This document shows, piece by piece, positions 32,893-42,245 of a stretch of DNA of 64,000 bases (the first letter of the stretch is position 1; each line of letters opens with the position of its first letter). Below the pieces are notes generated by a model, which was given only the letters and a program-made list of their open reading frames with translations, was not told the origin of the DNA and ran no database searches. Origin of the DNA: Paenibacillus dendritiformis. Lineage in GTDB: Bacteria; Bacillota; Bacilli; Paenibacillales; Paenibacillaceae. Where the stretch lies: positions 46,936 through 110,935 of the forward strand of contig NZ_LDIG01000131.1 in NCBI RefSeq assembly GCF_015845845.1, read 5' to 3'. The position numbers were made by a program, and so were the translations under genes.

Positions 32893-33681
32893 TTATCCCG
32901 CCCCCTGCATCATGCGTAACAGCTGGTCAAGCGCCTCGAACAACGAGGAGAACAACTGCTGCAGCACGTAAATAAGACTAGGTACGGTCAGTAGCAGCAT
33001 GACTAATCCGATAATCAATTTGAGCGGTATGCCCACGACAAAGATATTGAATTGCGGGGCCGACCGCGCCAGAAAACCAAGCGCCACATCGGTCAGGAAC
33101 AGCGCCACGATGAGGGGCGCCGAAATCTGGAACGCGATGATGAACGCCTGAACGAAGGACTGTACCAGAAATTCGGAGACGAGTCCGTTCGCTATCTGTT
33201 CAAAGAAGGTGTTCCCGTCCAGCGGCAGCCACTCAAAACTTCGCATAATTCCGTCGATAAAGTAATGGTGGCCGTTCATCCCGAGAAACAGCAGCACGAC
33301 AAAGACATATTTGAAGTTCCCCATGACCGGCGAGGTCGCGCCTGTCAACGGATCGATGACATTCGCAATCCCGAAGCCGATCTGGATGTCGATGAACGAG
33401 CCGGCCGTCTGCACGGCGGTGAAGAACAGTTGGGCCAAAAATCCGATTAAGAGGCCAATTAAAACTTCTCGTATAATGAAAATGACAAACATGCCGTCTG
33501 CCGGCACGGTTTTGCCGATGCCAAACAACAAATAGGCGATCACGCTCACAAAGAACGCGAGTCCGACACGAAAATGATTCGGCACGCCCCGCGAAGATAT
33601 GACAGGGACGGTGACAAAGAACGCCGTGATTCGACATAGCGTGAGCAAAAAAACAGGGAAAGCCTGAACGAGGATTTCCAT
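32893..33681 (-). CDS. fliR: Flagellar export gate protein FliR
   Basis: 262 residues, six hydrophobic segments. With FliP and FliQ it forms the helical export channel. Recognisable stretches: FLLTLCRITAFFVTVPVISS, VLIGLLIGFLAQLFFTAVQT, AGSFIDIQIGFGIANVIDP, and GLVMLLLTVPSLIYVLQQLF. Two bases separate it from flhB. Confidence 0.95.
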   Translation of the reverse strand: MEILVQAFPVFLLTLCRITAFFVTVPVISSRGVPNHFRVGLAFFVSVIAYLLFGIGKTVPADGMFVIFIIREVLIGLLIGFLAQLFFTAVQTAGSFIDIQIGFGIANVIDPLTGATSPVMGNFKYVFVVLLFLGMNGHHYFIDGIMRSFEWLPLDGNTFFEQIANGLVSEFLVQSFVQAFIIAFQISAPLIVALFLTDVALGFLARSAPQFNIFVVGIPLKLIIGLVMLLLTVPSLIYVLQQLFSSLFEALDQLLRMMQGAG

Positions 33682-33692
33682 CTCTTCACTGC

Positions 33693-33962
33693 CTAACCGA
33701 TGTAAAGGTGCAAATTATTTAAAATACTAAAAGCAAAATCAACCAATGTCGTTAAAATCCAGGGACCGAATACGAGCACGGCCACCATGACGGCGATAAT
33801 TTTGGGCACGAAGGCCAAGGTCTGCTCCTGGATCTGCGTCGTCGCCTGGAAAATACTGATGACAAGTCCGACGATCAGCGCAATGGCCAGCATCGGGGCG
33901 GCCACCTTCAATACGGCGAACACCGCCTGCCCCGCCAAGCCGATAATAAACTCAGCACTCAT
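33693..33962 (-). CDS. fliQ: Flagellar export gate protein FliQ
   Basis: 89 residues, two transmembrane hairpin helices (VFAVLKVAAPMLAIALIVGL then VISIFQATTQIQEQTLAFVPK). The family's QATTQIQEQTL motif is intact. Between fliP and fliR, ATG after a GGAGG-type site. Confidence 0.96.
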   Translation of the reverse strand: MSAEFIIGLAGQAVFAVLKVAAPMLAIALIVGLVISIFQATTQIQEQTLAFVPKIIAVMVAVLVFGPWILTTLVDFAFSILNNLHLYIG

Positions 33963-33999
33963 TTCCTGTATTCCTCCCGTTCGTCAGATTCGTTCCCGC

Positions 34000-34755
34000 T
34001 TACGTATTGAAACTCATCAGCAACGACTTCACGACAAGATACCAGCCGTCTACGAGCACGAACAGAAGTATTTTAAAAGGAAGCGAGATCATCACCGGAG
34101 GCAGCATCATCATCCCCATCGCCATCAACGTGCTGGCTACGACCATATCAATGACCAGAAAAGGAATGAATATCATAAATCCCATCTGAAAGGCGGTCTT
34201 CAGCTCACTGATGGCAAACGCAGGCACAAGCACGGTGAGCGGCACATCTTGATACGTATTCGGCTTCTCTGTCTTCGTGTACTTCATAAATAAGAGCAAA
34301 TCTTTCTCGCGGGTATGCGAGAACATGAATTTCTTCATAGGTATCGAGGCTTGCTCCAACGCCTGGGTCTGATTCAGCTCGCCCTTCAAATACGGCTGCA
34401 GCGCGACCTGATTGATTTCGCCAATCGTTGGGGACATCACAAACAAAGTAAGAAAGAGCGCAAGTCCGATTAGCACCTGGTTGGGCGGCATCTGCTGCGT
34501 TCCAAGCGAGGTCCGGACGAATCCCAGCACGACGACGATGCGCGTGAAGGAGGTCATCAGGACGAGAATGGCCGGAGCGATGCTGAGCACGGTAATCAGC
34601 AGCAGCAAGGACAACGAGGATGTCCCCGGCTGCCCGCCGCCGTCTCCAATCTTGATGTCGATGTCGGGAATGACAGGCGACGCCGACGCCCAATGAGCGG
34701 TAAGACCGGACAACAACAGGACGGCTGTCACAGCTAGCAGCAATTTTTTATTCAT
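34000..34755 (-). CDS. fliP: Flagellar export gate protein FliP
   Basis: 251 residues. A signal-like N-terminal segment (KKLLLAVTAVLLLSGLTAHW) and four core transmembrane helices. Family motifs: SFTRIVVVLGFVRTSLGTQQ then MPPNQVLIGLALFLT, and VLVPAFAISELKTAFQMGFM. ATG at 34755; a TTG one codon upstream is also possible as the ribosome binding site is weak. Order fliO-fliP-fliQ-fliR. Confidence 0.95.
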   Translation of the reverse strand: MNKKLLLAVTAVLLLSGLTAHWASASPVIPDIDIKIGDGGGQPGTSSLSLLLLITVLSIAPAILVLMTSFTRIVVVLGFVRTSLGTQQMPPNQVLIGLALFLTLFVMSPTIGEINQVALQPYLKGELNQTQALEQASIPMKKFMFSHTREKDLLLFMKYTKTEKPNTYQDVPLTVLVPAFAISELKTAFQMGFMIFIPFLVIDMVVASTLMAMGMMMLPPVMISLPFKILLFVLVDGWYLVVKSLLMSFNT

Positions 34756-34763
34756 CAATCCAT

Positions 34764-35303
34764 CTACCGATCTTCATTGGAATCTTCTTTGAACAAGTGC
34801 TCCACTTGTTGTGCGCGTGTGGGCATTTGTTCAAGTTTTGCATGAAACACTTCATGAAAAGACACGGAAGACGGGTCCGCGTCTCTCGTTCCCGAGTCTG
34901 TCTCCGCAGTCTTGAATCCTCTTCGCATACGGCTTGTCAGGTCAGACCAGGAGGTTGGCCATGCCGTCCCGGGCTTGGACGGCGCGCGCTCCAATGATGC
35001 CATCAAGCGCGCCGCTTGCTCCGGATCGGATATTTTATCGATGAGGGTAATATCCTCTCCGATGCCCAGGATGTAGACGACATCGCCAACTTCGATAATC
35101 TGCAAGGACTTGTTCGGTCCGAGCCCGGTGCCGCCGAGCGTGCGAATGCTTTGATTCATTTGCCACATGCGGTTTTTCCGGTTCAACCATTTAATAAGCA
35201 GTACGATAAGTACGATAATGACTGCGAGCGACAGCAGCACGGTCAATAAGCTGCCTATGTAATCTCCGGCACCGGGCGTTTGAATTTGACCGTTGTCAGG
35301 CAT
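34764..35303 (-). CDS. fliO: Flagellar biosynthesis protein FliO (FliZ)
   Basis: 179 residues. One transmembrane segment (LLTVLLSLAVIIVLIVLLIK) and the FliO-type cytoplasmic domain (IRTLGGTGLGPNKSLQIIEV then VVYILGIGEDITLIDKI). FliO helps FliP assemble. A charged C-terminal tail follows. Starts 3 bases after cheY. Confidence 0.9.
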   Translation of the reverse strand: MPDNGQIQTPGAGDYIGSLLTVLLSLAVIIVLIVLLIKWLNRKNRMWQMNQSIRTLGGTGLGPNKSLQIIEVGDVVYILGIGEDITLIDKISDPEQAARLMASLERAPSKPGTAWPTSWSDLTSRMRRGFKTAETDSGTRDADPSSVSFHEVFHAKLEQMPTRAQQVEHLFKEDSNEDR

Positions 35304-35306
35304 GGC

Positions 35307-35669
35307 TTATCCCATTGTTTTCTTAATCGCTTCGATAACCCGGTCTGCCTGGAACGGCTTGACGATGAAGTCTTTCGCCCCGGCCTGAATCGCGTCGATA
35401 ACCATCGCCTGCTGGCCCATCGCCGAGCACATGATGACTTTGGCGTTCGGATCCAGCTTGCGAATCTCTTTTAACGCGGTGATGCCGTCCATCTCCGGCA
35501 TCGTGATGTCCATCGTAATGAGGTCTGGTTTAAGTTCTTTGTACTTTTCGATCGCCTGAGCGCCATCCGATGCTTCTCCCACGACATCGTATCCATTCTT
35601 AGTCAAAATGTCGCGAATCATCATTCGCATGAACGCTGCATCGTCTACGATCAAAATACGGTTAGCCAT
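35307..35669 (-). CDS. cheY: Chemotaxis response regulator CheY
   Basis: 120 residues, a single receiver domain. D9/D10 acidic pair, phospho-acceptor D54 (ITMDITMPEMDG), S82, and K104 (FIVKPFQ). CheY-P binds FliM/FliY; in B. subtilis it promotes counter-clockwise rotation. Between fliY and fliO as in Bacillus. Confidence 0.97.
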   Translation of the reverse strand: MANRILIVDDAAFMRMMIRDILTKNGYDVVGEASDGAQAIEKYKELKPDLITMDITMPEMDGITALKEIRKLDPNAKVIMCSAMGQQAMVIDAIQAGAKDFIVKPFQADRVIEAIKKTMG

Positions 35670-35691
35670 CGTTCTGAATCCTCCCTAAATC

Positions 35692-36984
35692 TTATTGTAG
35701 TTTTTGAATGCGATCCCACTGGTTGATAATATCGGTGACGCGAACGCCAAAATTCTCGTCAATGACGACAACCTCGCCTTTGGCAATAAGTTTGTTGTTG
35801 ACCAGAATGTCGACCGGTTCGCCAGCCAGCTTGTCCAGCTCAATAATGGAACCTTGAGAGAGCTCTAGAATGTCCTTGATTTGTTTGTGTGTCCTCCCTA
35901 ATTCTACTGTGACTTTGAGCGGGATGTCCAACAATAAATTTAGATTGGATTCATCATGCTGCGCATAAGATCCGGGTTGAAAACTCGCAAATTGCACCGG
36001 CTGGACATTGACGTTCCGGTTCGGCACATTGCCGAATGCGGAAGCCGCTCCGCTCTGCGGACCCAGGTGAGCCGCCGGCATCGGCTGAGAGCCGTATGGA
36101 GGCTGCGCGTAAGGCTGTCCGTACGGCTGCTGAGGCGCTTGTCCTCCCGGCATCGGCTGCTGCTCCATACCCGCCATAGGCTGCTGCTCGTATCCAGCCA
36201 TCGGCTGCTGGGCAGTATGCTGAGCCGGCGGCGCATAGGGAGCTTCTTCCGCCGCAGGAGCCTCCGGCGCGGTCTCCGCTCCTGTCGACATCGATTCCGC
36301 CGTCCCCATCAAAATGCGGACCATGTCCTTCGCGAACGGCACCGTCAAGATTTGCATTATCGTCGAATCGATCAAATCGCCGATCGTAAGGCGGAATGAA
36401 ATTTTGACCAGCACATTCGCATCGGGCAGCGCGTCAATCCCCTGTCCATCCGACATATTCAAGATGCCGATGCCCGGCGGAGAAATGTTCACCAAGCGAT
36501 TAAAAATCGTGGACATGGACGTCGCGGACGAGCCCATCATCTGGTTCATCGCTTCCTGCACGGCGCTGACGTGAATATCGTTCAGCTCGCCGCTCAGGTT
36601 CGTGCCGTCGCCGCCAAGCATCAAATCCGCGATGACCTGCGCATCCGACGTCTTGATGACGAGGGAATTGACTCCTTCGAAGCCTTCAACATACTGCACG
36701 TGCACCGCGACATGCGGCTTCGGGAATTCCTCCTCCAGATTTTCGCGCTTCAGCAGCTTGATGCGGGGCGTCGTAATGTCCACCTTCTTGCCCAGCAGGG
36801 TGGATAGCGCCGTAGCCGCACTGCCAAACGTAATATTGCCAATCTCACCAAGGGCGTCGACTTCGATCGGATCCAAGTAGGAATCGATTGAAGGGTACTC
36901 CGCTTCGCCTTCCGGCGAATCGCCGCTCGATTTTTTCAACAGGGCGTCAATTTCCTCCTGCGACAAGTAATCTTTACTCGTCAT
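35692..36984 (-). CDS. fliY: Flagellar switch protein/CheY-P phosphatase FliY
   Basis: 430 residues. N-terminal CheY-binding peptide (YLSQEEIDALLKKSS), a CheC-like phosphatase domain with two E...N active sites (DALGEIGNITFGSAATALST and HVSAVQEAMNQMMGSSA), a Gln/Pro/Met/Gly-rich linker with repeated EQQPM and QPY words (about residues 245-320), and a C-terminal FliN domain (IPLKVTVELGRTHKQIKDIL). It serves as both the FliN part of the C ring and the phosphatase. Overlaps the fliM stop by 11 bases. Confidence 0.96.
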   Translation of the reverse strand: MTSKDYLSQEEIDALLKKSSGDSPEGEAEYPSIDSYLDPIEVDALGEIGNITFGSAATALSTLLGKKVDITTPRIKLLKRENLEEEFPKPHVAVHVQYVEGFEGVNSLVIKTSDAQVIADLMLGGDGTNLSGELNDIHVSAVQEAMNQMMGSSATSMSTIFNRLVNISPPGIGILNMSDGQGIDALPDANVLVKISFRLTIGDLIDSTIMQILTVPFAKDMVRILMGTAESMSTGAETAPEAPAAEEAPYAPPAQHTAQQPMAGYEQQPMAGMEQQPMPGGQAPQQPYGQPYAQPPYGSQPMPAAHLGPQSGAASAFGNVPNRNVNVQPVQFASFQPGSYAQHDESNLNLLLDIPLKVTVELGRTHKQIKDILELSQGSIIELDKLAGEPVDILVNNKLIAKGEVVVIDENFGVRVTDIINQWDRIQKLQ

Positions 36985-37972
36985 GCTCTTCCACTCCTTC
37001 TTCCACGACTTGCTCGATTTGTACCGCTACGCGATCCTTGACTACACCCGGCGTGCCAATATATTTCATGCGGTCACCAACCCGAATCGTCAAACCGCTG
37101 TCAACCGGCTTGTTCAAGGCGATGACATCGCCGATTGATAACTGCATTAACTCCTGTACCGAAATCTGTGATGTGCCAAGTTCAACGGCGATCGGAAGCT
37201 TCGCCTTGCTAACCCGTTGGCGCAATTTTTCGATCTCAATCGGTTCCCGCGTTTTTTTCTCAGATACGAACCAATGATGCACGGACAGCTTCGGCATAAT
37301 CGGCTCGATGACGACGTGAGGGATACAAAGGTTGATCATCCCCGTCGTGTCCCCGATTTTGGTGCTCAATGAAATGAGCGCAATCGTCTCGTTCGGGGAG
37401 ACAATTTGCATAAATTGAGGATTCGTCTCGAGTGCTTCCAGCCGAGGCCGGATATCGAGCACGCTCTTCCACGCCTCCTGGAGGCTCTCGAACGCCCGGC
37501 TGAAAATGCGCTCCATCACCGTCGTCTCGATCTCGGTCAGCGAGTTGATTTTCGAAGGGGCTACTCCGGCGCCGCCCAGCATGCGGTCAAGCATGGCGAA
37601 GGCAACGTTCGGGTTGACCTCTAGAACCATCCGGCCTTTGAGCGGCTCGGCCTCAAAAATATTCAAAATGGTCATTTTCGGTATCGAGCGGATGAACTCG
37701 TCATACGGCAACTGCTCGACCTGGACGACATTGATTTGCACGAAAGTACGCAATTGCGCGGAAAAATATGTCGTCAAAAATCTGGCGAAATTTTCATGGA
37801 TGCGTGTCAAACTTCGAATGTGGTCTTTAGAAAAACGAACGGCACGCTTGAAATCGTACGAACGGATTTTACGCTGTGTTTCCTCTTTTTTTAGCTCTTC
37901 CGCATCCATTTCCCCCGAGGACAGCGCCGCGAGCAATGCGTCAATCTCGTTCTGCGATAGCACGTCTACCAA
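36974..37972 (-). CDS. fliM: Flagellar motor switch protein FliM
   Basis: 332 residues from a TTG at 37972. N-terminal CheY-P binding peptide (LSQNEIDALLAALSSGEMDA), a CheC-like middle domain lacking phosphatase sites (RIHENFARFLTTYFSAQLRT), and a C-terminal FliN-like domain (KLPIAVELGTSQISVQELMQ). Start choice: the TTG lies 6 bases after AAGGGGGTG and yields (M)VDVLSQNEID; the GTG at 37981 sits within the ribosome binding site itself. Confidence 0.94.
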   Translation of the reverse strand: MVDVLSQNEIDALLAALSSGEMDAEELKKEETQRKIRSYDFKRAVRFSKDHIRSLTRIHENFARFLTTYFSAQLRTFVQINVVQVEQLPYDEFIRSIPKMTILNIFEAEPLKGRMVLEVNPNVAFAMLDRMLGGAGVAPSKINSLTEIETTVMERIFSRAFESLQEAWKSVLDIRPRLEALETNPQFMQIVSPNETIALISLSTKIGDTTGMINLCIPHVVIEPIMPKLSVHHWFVSEKKTREPIEIEKLRQRVSKAKLPIAVELGTSQISVQELMQLSIGDVIALNKPVDSGLTIRVGDRMKYIGTPGVVKDRVAVQIEQVVEEGVEEHDE

Positions 37973-38023
37973 TCGTTTCACCCCCTTACAGGAATCAGCT
38001 GAACATGTGTGTCAAATCTGCCG

Positions 38024-38479
38024 TCAAATCGGCGTAAGTATAAAGTCCGTCAAGTCCACTTGAACGACCTTGCCTTCCGGCAATTGTTTATTAATCAGTT
38101 CGAGCAACTTGGCACACAGCTGATCCTGACCCTTCATACCTTGCAAGTCTTCCGGTTTCATATCAGCCAAGGTTCTGAGAATGAGAGGCTTGATGCGAAC
38201 ATCCTTGATCTTGTCGAACTGCTCCTTCGTCTTCTTCGTGTCCAATTGGAACGCGAAGCCGGTGAACACGACATAGTCGCGGTCTGCCAGATTCGTCTTG
38301 ATGTCGGTCATCGTTGACGTCATCTCCACGATTTCTTCGGCCGATAATCTTACAGTGTGCACTTGCTGTGCTCCAGGCGCATTGCCTTTGCCATTCGTAT
38401 TGATCATCATAATCACGACAAGGGCGATCAGGGTCAGCGCAAGCAGGAGTGTGATCATCCACGGCATCATTCGTTTCAT
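38024..38479 (-). CDS. fliL: Flagellar basal-body-associated protein FliL
   Basis: 151 residues. N-terminal transmembrane helix (MITLLLALTLIALVVIMMIN) and an extracytoplasmic stomatin-like FliL domain (SAEEIVEMTSTMTDIKTNLA, YVVFTGFAFQLDTKKTKEQF). It stabilises stators around the motor. The ATG overlaps the swrD stop (ATGA). Confidence 0.94.
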   Translation of the reverse strand: MKRMMPWMITLLLALTLIALVVIMMINTNGKGNAPGAQQVHTVRLSAEEIVEMTSTMTDIKTNLADRDYVVFTGFAFQLDTKKTKEQFDKIKDVRIKPLILRTLADMKPEDLQGMKGQDQLCAKLLELINKQLPEGKVVQVDLTDFILTPI

Positions 38480-38700
38480 GGTTGTCCCTCCGATGGTTCT
38501 GTCTTCTTCGTTCCGGCGATGATACCGACGGAGCGAACATAGTGTTCGATCCGTTCAATCACTTCCGGCCCCTTCTCCAGTACGATGAACTTCTTCCCTG
38601 TCGTCAATGTGATGTAGGTGTCGGGCGTCTCTTCAACGGTCTCGATGAGAAGGGCGTTCACCCACATGGGAGAACCGTTCAATCGCGTGACGGATATCAT
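38476..38700 (-). CDS. swrD: SwrD/FlbD family protein
   Basis: 74 residues, DUF FlbD: MISVTRLNGSPMWVNALLIE then ETPDTYITLTTGKKFIVLEK. SwrD raises flagellar motor power for swarming in B. subtilis. ATG at 38700 after AAAGGAGG; the upstream in-frame start at 38724 has no site. Between flgE and fliL as in Bacillus. Confidence 0.93.
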   Translation of the reverse strand: MISVTRLNGSPMWVNALLIETVEETPDTYITLTTGKKFIVLEKGPEVIERIEHYVRSVGIIAGTKKTEPSEGQP

Positions 38701-38788
38701 CCAAATCCTCCTTTGCCTCTTCATTCCAGGCCCCGATGCCGGCCGTTCACCGGCGCGGCATCAGGGCTTGGAACGGATTACTGCCGTA

Positions 38789-39607
38789 TTATCGCTTCAG
38801 ATTGACGACTTCCTGCAGCACTTCGTCGGATGTCGTAATGATGCGCGAGTTCGCCTGGAAGCCGCGCTGGGCCACGATCATTTCAGTGAACTCGCCCGTC
38901 AGGTCGACGTTCGACATTTCGAGCTGGCCGGCGATAATCGCGCCGGTTCCTGCCTCCGGGTCATTCGCGGTGACAATCTCGGCTTCCCCCTCCTCAACCG
39001 CGTTCGGGGTCAAGCGGTACAGGTTGCCCCCGATTTTCTCGAGGCCTTCCGGGTTGACGACCTTGATTACGCCGAGCTGCACGCCCGTCGCTTCGGTCGT
39101 GCCGTCATCCCGCTTCGCCATAATCTCGCCGGTCTGCGAGATGGAGAAGGCGACGATATCCTCTTCCAACTGAATCACCCCGCCGCCGGAATCGAGCACA
39201 TTCAAGCCGTCCGAGGTGACCAGCGTCCGGTTCGCATCCAGATGGAAATCGCCTGCGCGCGTCAGGAACGGAGCATCCTGATCCTCACCTAACGAGACAG
39301 CGAAGAAGCCGTCGCCGTCGATGCGCAAGTCGAGCGGACGGTTCGTCATCATCGCGCTTCCCGGCGTATGGACGGTATCGATGGAAGCGAGGGAGACGCC
39401 GAGCCCGATCTGCTTGGCGTTCACCCCGCCGGAGTTATCGTTCGGCGCTGTCGTGCCGTCTATCGTCTGGCTCATAATGTCCTTGAACATGACGCGGCTG
39501 CCTTTGAAGCCGACGGTATTGACGTTGGCAATGTTATTGCCAATGACGTCCAGTTTCGTCTGAAAGCCGCGCATGCCGGATACGCCGGAATACATCGATC
39601 GAATCAT
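38789..39607 (-). CDS. flgE: Flagellar hook protein FlgE (short, FlgG-like)
   Basis: 272 residues. Forms the hook. Typical N-terminus MIRSMYSGVSGMRGFQTKLD then VIGNNIANVNTVGFK, central DGDGFFAVS, and C-terminus LEMSNVDLTGEFTEMIVAQR then GFQANSRIITTSDEVLQEV. It resembles FlgG rod proteins and is often annotated flgG, but length and place after flgD match B. subtilis FlgE. ATG at 39607 with GGAGG; the longer frame upstream enters the repeat at 39636. Confidence 0.9.
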   Translation of the reverse strand: MIRSMYSGVSGMRGFQTKLDVIGNNIANVNTVGFKGSRVMFKDIMSQTIDGTTAPNDNSGGVNAKQIGLGVSLASIDTVHTPGSAMMTNRPLDLRIDGDGFFAVSLGEDQDAPFLTRAGDFHLDANRTLVTSDGLNVLDSGGGVIQLEEDIVAFSISQTGEIMAKRDDGTTEATGVQLGVIKVVNPEGLEKIGGNLYRLTPNAVEEGEAEIVTANDPEAGTGAIIAGQLEMSNVDLTGEFTEMIVAQRGFQANSRIITTSDEVLQEVVNLKR

Positions 39608-39635
39608 CGTATTACCTCCAATGTAATAATCGTAA

Positions 39636-39669
39636 GAATTCAAAAAGGCCGATTTTTGAACATCCTCTA
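39636..39669 (-). repeat. GTTCAAAAAG-type palindromic repeat upstream of flgE
   Basis: Minus strand: TAGAGGATGTTCAAAAATCG then GCCTTTTTGAATTC. The arms TTCAAAAA/TTTTTGAA face each other. Same family as 7685, 10725, 25781 and 27313. Confidence 0.65.
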
Positions 39670-39741
39670 AATAAAGGGCTCACTTCGGTCGTTCCATGAG
39701 CCGAGGCCTCCTTGCGGTCCAGCCTCAAGACCCGCCATGCC

Positions 39742-40146
39742 TCAATCATTGAGGAGAATGGCGCTGTCGATCTGCGTAAAAACATGATTTTGCCGTGTCG
39801 CTTCATCCAATGCCGTAATGACGGTACGGGACGGCACATTGACGATGAAGGCCTGATTGTTCATGATGACAAGCGATTGCCGCGCCCCCTTCTCCTCGGC
39901 CTGCTTCATCGCCTGATTCATCTTGGCGACCAGCTCCGGAGTCAGCTTCATGCCCCGCTCTGTCATGCGGGTCCTGGCATGATGGCTGAAGCGGACATCG
40001 TTCGTGCGCTGCAGCTCCTGTTGAAAGAGCTGCTGGAAGCTTGCCTTGCTCTCGCTCTGCCGGGCCGGCTTCAGCCGTTCAGGCTGCTGGACGGCCTGTA
40101 TCGGCGCGGTTGGGCCTAAATGCCCAAATGAGCCTCCGATATTCAT
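39742..40146 (-). CDS. Flagellar operon protein, TIGR02530 type
   Basis: 134 residues, hydrophilic. A Gln-rich N-terminal part (ASFQQLFQQELQRTNDVRFS), then HARTRMTERGMKLTPELVAK, KMNQAMKQAEEKGARQSLVI and the end TVITALDEATRQNHVFTQID, typical of the small conserved gene found between flgD and flgE in Clostridia and Paenibacillaceae. Its role is unknown; a part in hook assembly is inferred from position. Overlaps the flgD stop (ATGA). Confidence 0.85.
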   Translation of the reverse strand: MNIGGSFGHLGPTAPIQAVQQPERLKPARQSESKASFQQLFQQELQRTNDVRFSHHARTRMTERGMKLTPELVAKMNQAMKQAEEKGARQSLVIMNNQAFIVNVPSRTVITALDEATRQNHVFTQIDSAILLND

Positions 40147-40724
40147 GACTGGCCTTCCGATCCCGGTGCAGGAGACGCTTCCTCAGGCGTCTCGGATCCA
40201 GGCTGCTCCGGCTGTTCAGGTTGTTCCGGCTCTTCCGTGCCAGGCGCTTCTCCCGGTTCGCGAATTTCCGCGATCGTGCTCAATTCGACTTCATCCTTCC
40301 CGACCTTGGCGTATGATTTGCCCTCGCGGATAATCATTGACTCGACGATGCCGGTTCTCAATATCGGATTCGTGTCGTCCTGACCGTCTTTCTTCACCTG
40401 ATATTCCTTATCCTCGGATTTGCCGTACCATGTGATCTCTTTGCCGATGAGGCTGGAAGACATGCCGAGCGCCTGGTGCAGGCTGCCGAGCTGGGTCTGA
40501 ATGTTCATCAGCTGCTCGACGGAGCTGAATTGGGCCATCTGCGCGATGAAGTCCCGGTCCTGCATCGGCTGCATCGGATCCTGATTTTGCAGCTGCGTAA
40601 TCAAAATTTTCAAAAATTCATCTTTTCCCAGCGTCTGGCCGTCCTTCTTGCTGGCCTGCGCCACATTCTCCTTGCTGTAGTTCGGCCAGGTGACGACTCT
40701 GCCGACTGCTGCATCTGATGCCAT
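40143..40724 (-). CDS. flgD: Flagellar hook assembly scaffold FlgD
   Basis: 193 residues. Caps the growing hook. Family motif LGKDEFLKILITQLQNQDPM then QPMQDRDFIAQMAQFSSVEQ, followed by a domain with GKEITWYGK. The C-terminal tail is acidic and Pro/Glu-rich (EEPEQPEQPEQPGSETPEEA), longer than in Bacillus. Confidence 0.95.
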   Translation of the reverse strand: MASDAAVGRVVTWPNYSKENVAQASKKDGQTLGKDEFLKILITQLQNQDPMQPMQDRDFIAQMAQFSSVEQLMNIQTQLGSLHQALGMSSSLIGKEITWYGKSEDKEYQVKKDGQDDTNPILRTGIVESMIIREGKSYAKVGKDEVELSTIAEIREPGEAPGTEEPEQPEQPEQPGSETPEEASPAPGSEGQS

Positions 40725-40765
40725 GGCCGCAACCTCCCTGATTGTTATCTACCATTACTTACACG

Positions 40766-42202
40766 TTACACGCTTGCGCTGAAGGTGGAATTCCCGCCAA
40801 GCAGCTGCGCTGCCCGCAGCTCCTCCTCGGTCTCCAAAGCCCCGGCAAGCTCATCCAAAGTCAGCGGCTTGCCCTGCTTCGATCCCCGTTCCGACGATTG
40901 CTGACGGTGGGTATCCTGCTGTCTCCGCTCCTCCTGGAACAGAGAAGAATTCAGCGCATTCGACGATTGCTGGGATACTTCGATCTTCTCCACTTGAATT
41001 CCTTGCGATTGCAGTGCGCCGCGCAGCATGGACATTTGCTGCTCCAGCATATCCTTCGCCATCAGATGCTCCGTCAAGAAGCGGGCCGTCAATTGGCCGT
41101 TCTGAATCGTCAGTCGAATCTCTACCTGTCCCAGATGCTCCGGATACAAGGAAATCTTCGCTTCCGACATCGTGCCGATCCGGCTGAATCTTAGCTGCTT
41201 CACCATGAAGCCGGCCATTTCATCCGCGAAGCGGTCCGCATGGATGACGGGCAGCGTCTTCGTCGAGTTAAGGCCTTCCTGGCGAAGCGCCCACTGGCCT
41301 GCCTGCATGACTTGTCCGATCTGCGGCTCCGGCTGCGCATGGTCTGGCCCGCTCGCCGTTTCCGCCGCCGGCTTCGCTCCGGCCGTTGCCGCCGGCACGA
41401 TACCCGCCTGCGTCACGGGCTGGGCTTGCGCCGCTGCTGCCCGCCCCGCATTCGCGGATGCCGCAGCCGCCGGGCCGTTGGCCGCGCCTTCCTGCTTCAG
41501 CATGTCAGCGAGCCGCGCGATCCACCGCAGCGCCTCGGCTGGCTGCGCCAGTTCCCCTTTGGCGCTTGCTGCCGCATGGGGAAGCTCCGATCCTGCGCCT
41601 TGCGCCTGCCGCTCGGCGCCTGCCTGCGTCTGGCTCTGCATGGCAACCGCCGTTTCCATCGCGGCCGCCGCTTGTCCGTTCCCGGCAAGCTGAGCCAGCA
41701 CAGGGGCATTCGCTTGCTTCGCTTCCAACTGACCCGCCAGTTGAGCGAGCACATCGCGCACCGCGATCGTAATCGTGGACGGCTGCTCGATCAGAACGTT
41801 CGAACTCTGGGCCGCTGCATCGGAATGCTCCGCATTCGGCTGCTGTTCGTTCAGCCACTGCTGGGCTTGCAAAACCCATTGCTGCAGCGCGGCGAACAGT
41901 TCCGGATTGCTCTCCAATTCATCGTCGGCCGATTGCAGCGAATCAAGCAGAGGCTGAAGCAATGCTTCAACAGCCTCGGCCGCTTCCTCCGGCAAGGCCG
42001 GCATATTGCCCATGCCTTCGCCCAAGGTTAACAGCGATGCCAAGCCGCCCGCCCATGCAGGCGCCTCGCCCGATGTATCCATGCATTGCGAGAGCACGGT
42101 CCAGAATCCGGCTCCGCCGTCAGCCGCTCCAGCCTTGGCTTGCGTGCCGCCCATGACCGGGGCTGCGCTGCCGGCCGAAATATTCATAATTGTTCCTGCC
42201 AT
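40766..42202 (-). CDS. fliK: Hook-length control protein FliK
   Basis: 478 residues. A secreted ruler that triggers the FlhB switch. The N-terminal and central parts are Ala/Gln-rich and poorly conserved. The C-terminal switch domain has SLYPEHLGQVEIRLTIQNGQ then LTARFLTEHLMAKDMLEQQM and LRGALQSQGIQVEKIEVS. ATG at 42202 lies 8 bases after GGAGG; the upstream in-frame GTG is part of that site. Confidence 0.93.
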   Translation of the reverse strand: MAGTIMNISAGSAAPVMGGTQAKAGAADGGAGFWTVLSQCMDTSGEAPAWAGGLASLLTLGEGMGNMPALPEEAAEAVEALLQPLLDSLQSADDELESNPELFAALQQWVLQAQQWLNEQQPNAEHSDAAAQSSNVLIEQPSTITIAVRDVLAQLAGQLEAKQANAPVLAQLAGNGQAAAAMETAVAMQSQTQAGAERQAQGAGSELPHAAASAKGELAQPAEALRWIARLADMLKQEGAANGPAAAASANAGRAAAAQAQPVTQAGIVPAATAGAKPAAETASGPDHAQPEPQIGQVMQAGQWALRQEGLNSTKTLPVIHADRFADEMAGFMVKQLRFSRIGTMSEAKISLYPEHLGQVEIRLTIQNGQLTARFLTEHLMAKDMLEQQMSMLRGALQSQGIQVEKIEVSQQSSNALNSSLFQEERRQQDTHRQQSSERGSKQGKPLTLDELAGALETEEELRAAQLLGGNSTFSASV

Positions 42203-42245
42203 TTTTTTCACCTCCTTTCAAGCTGTTTTATTTGAACGATCTTGA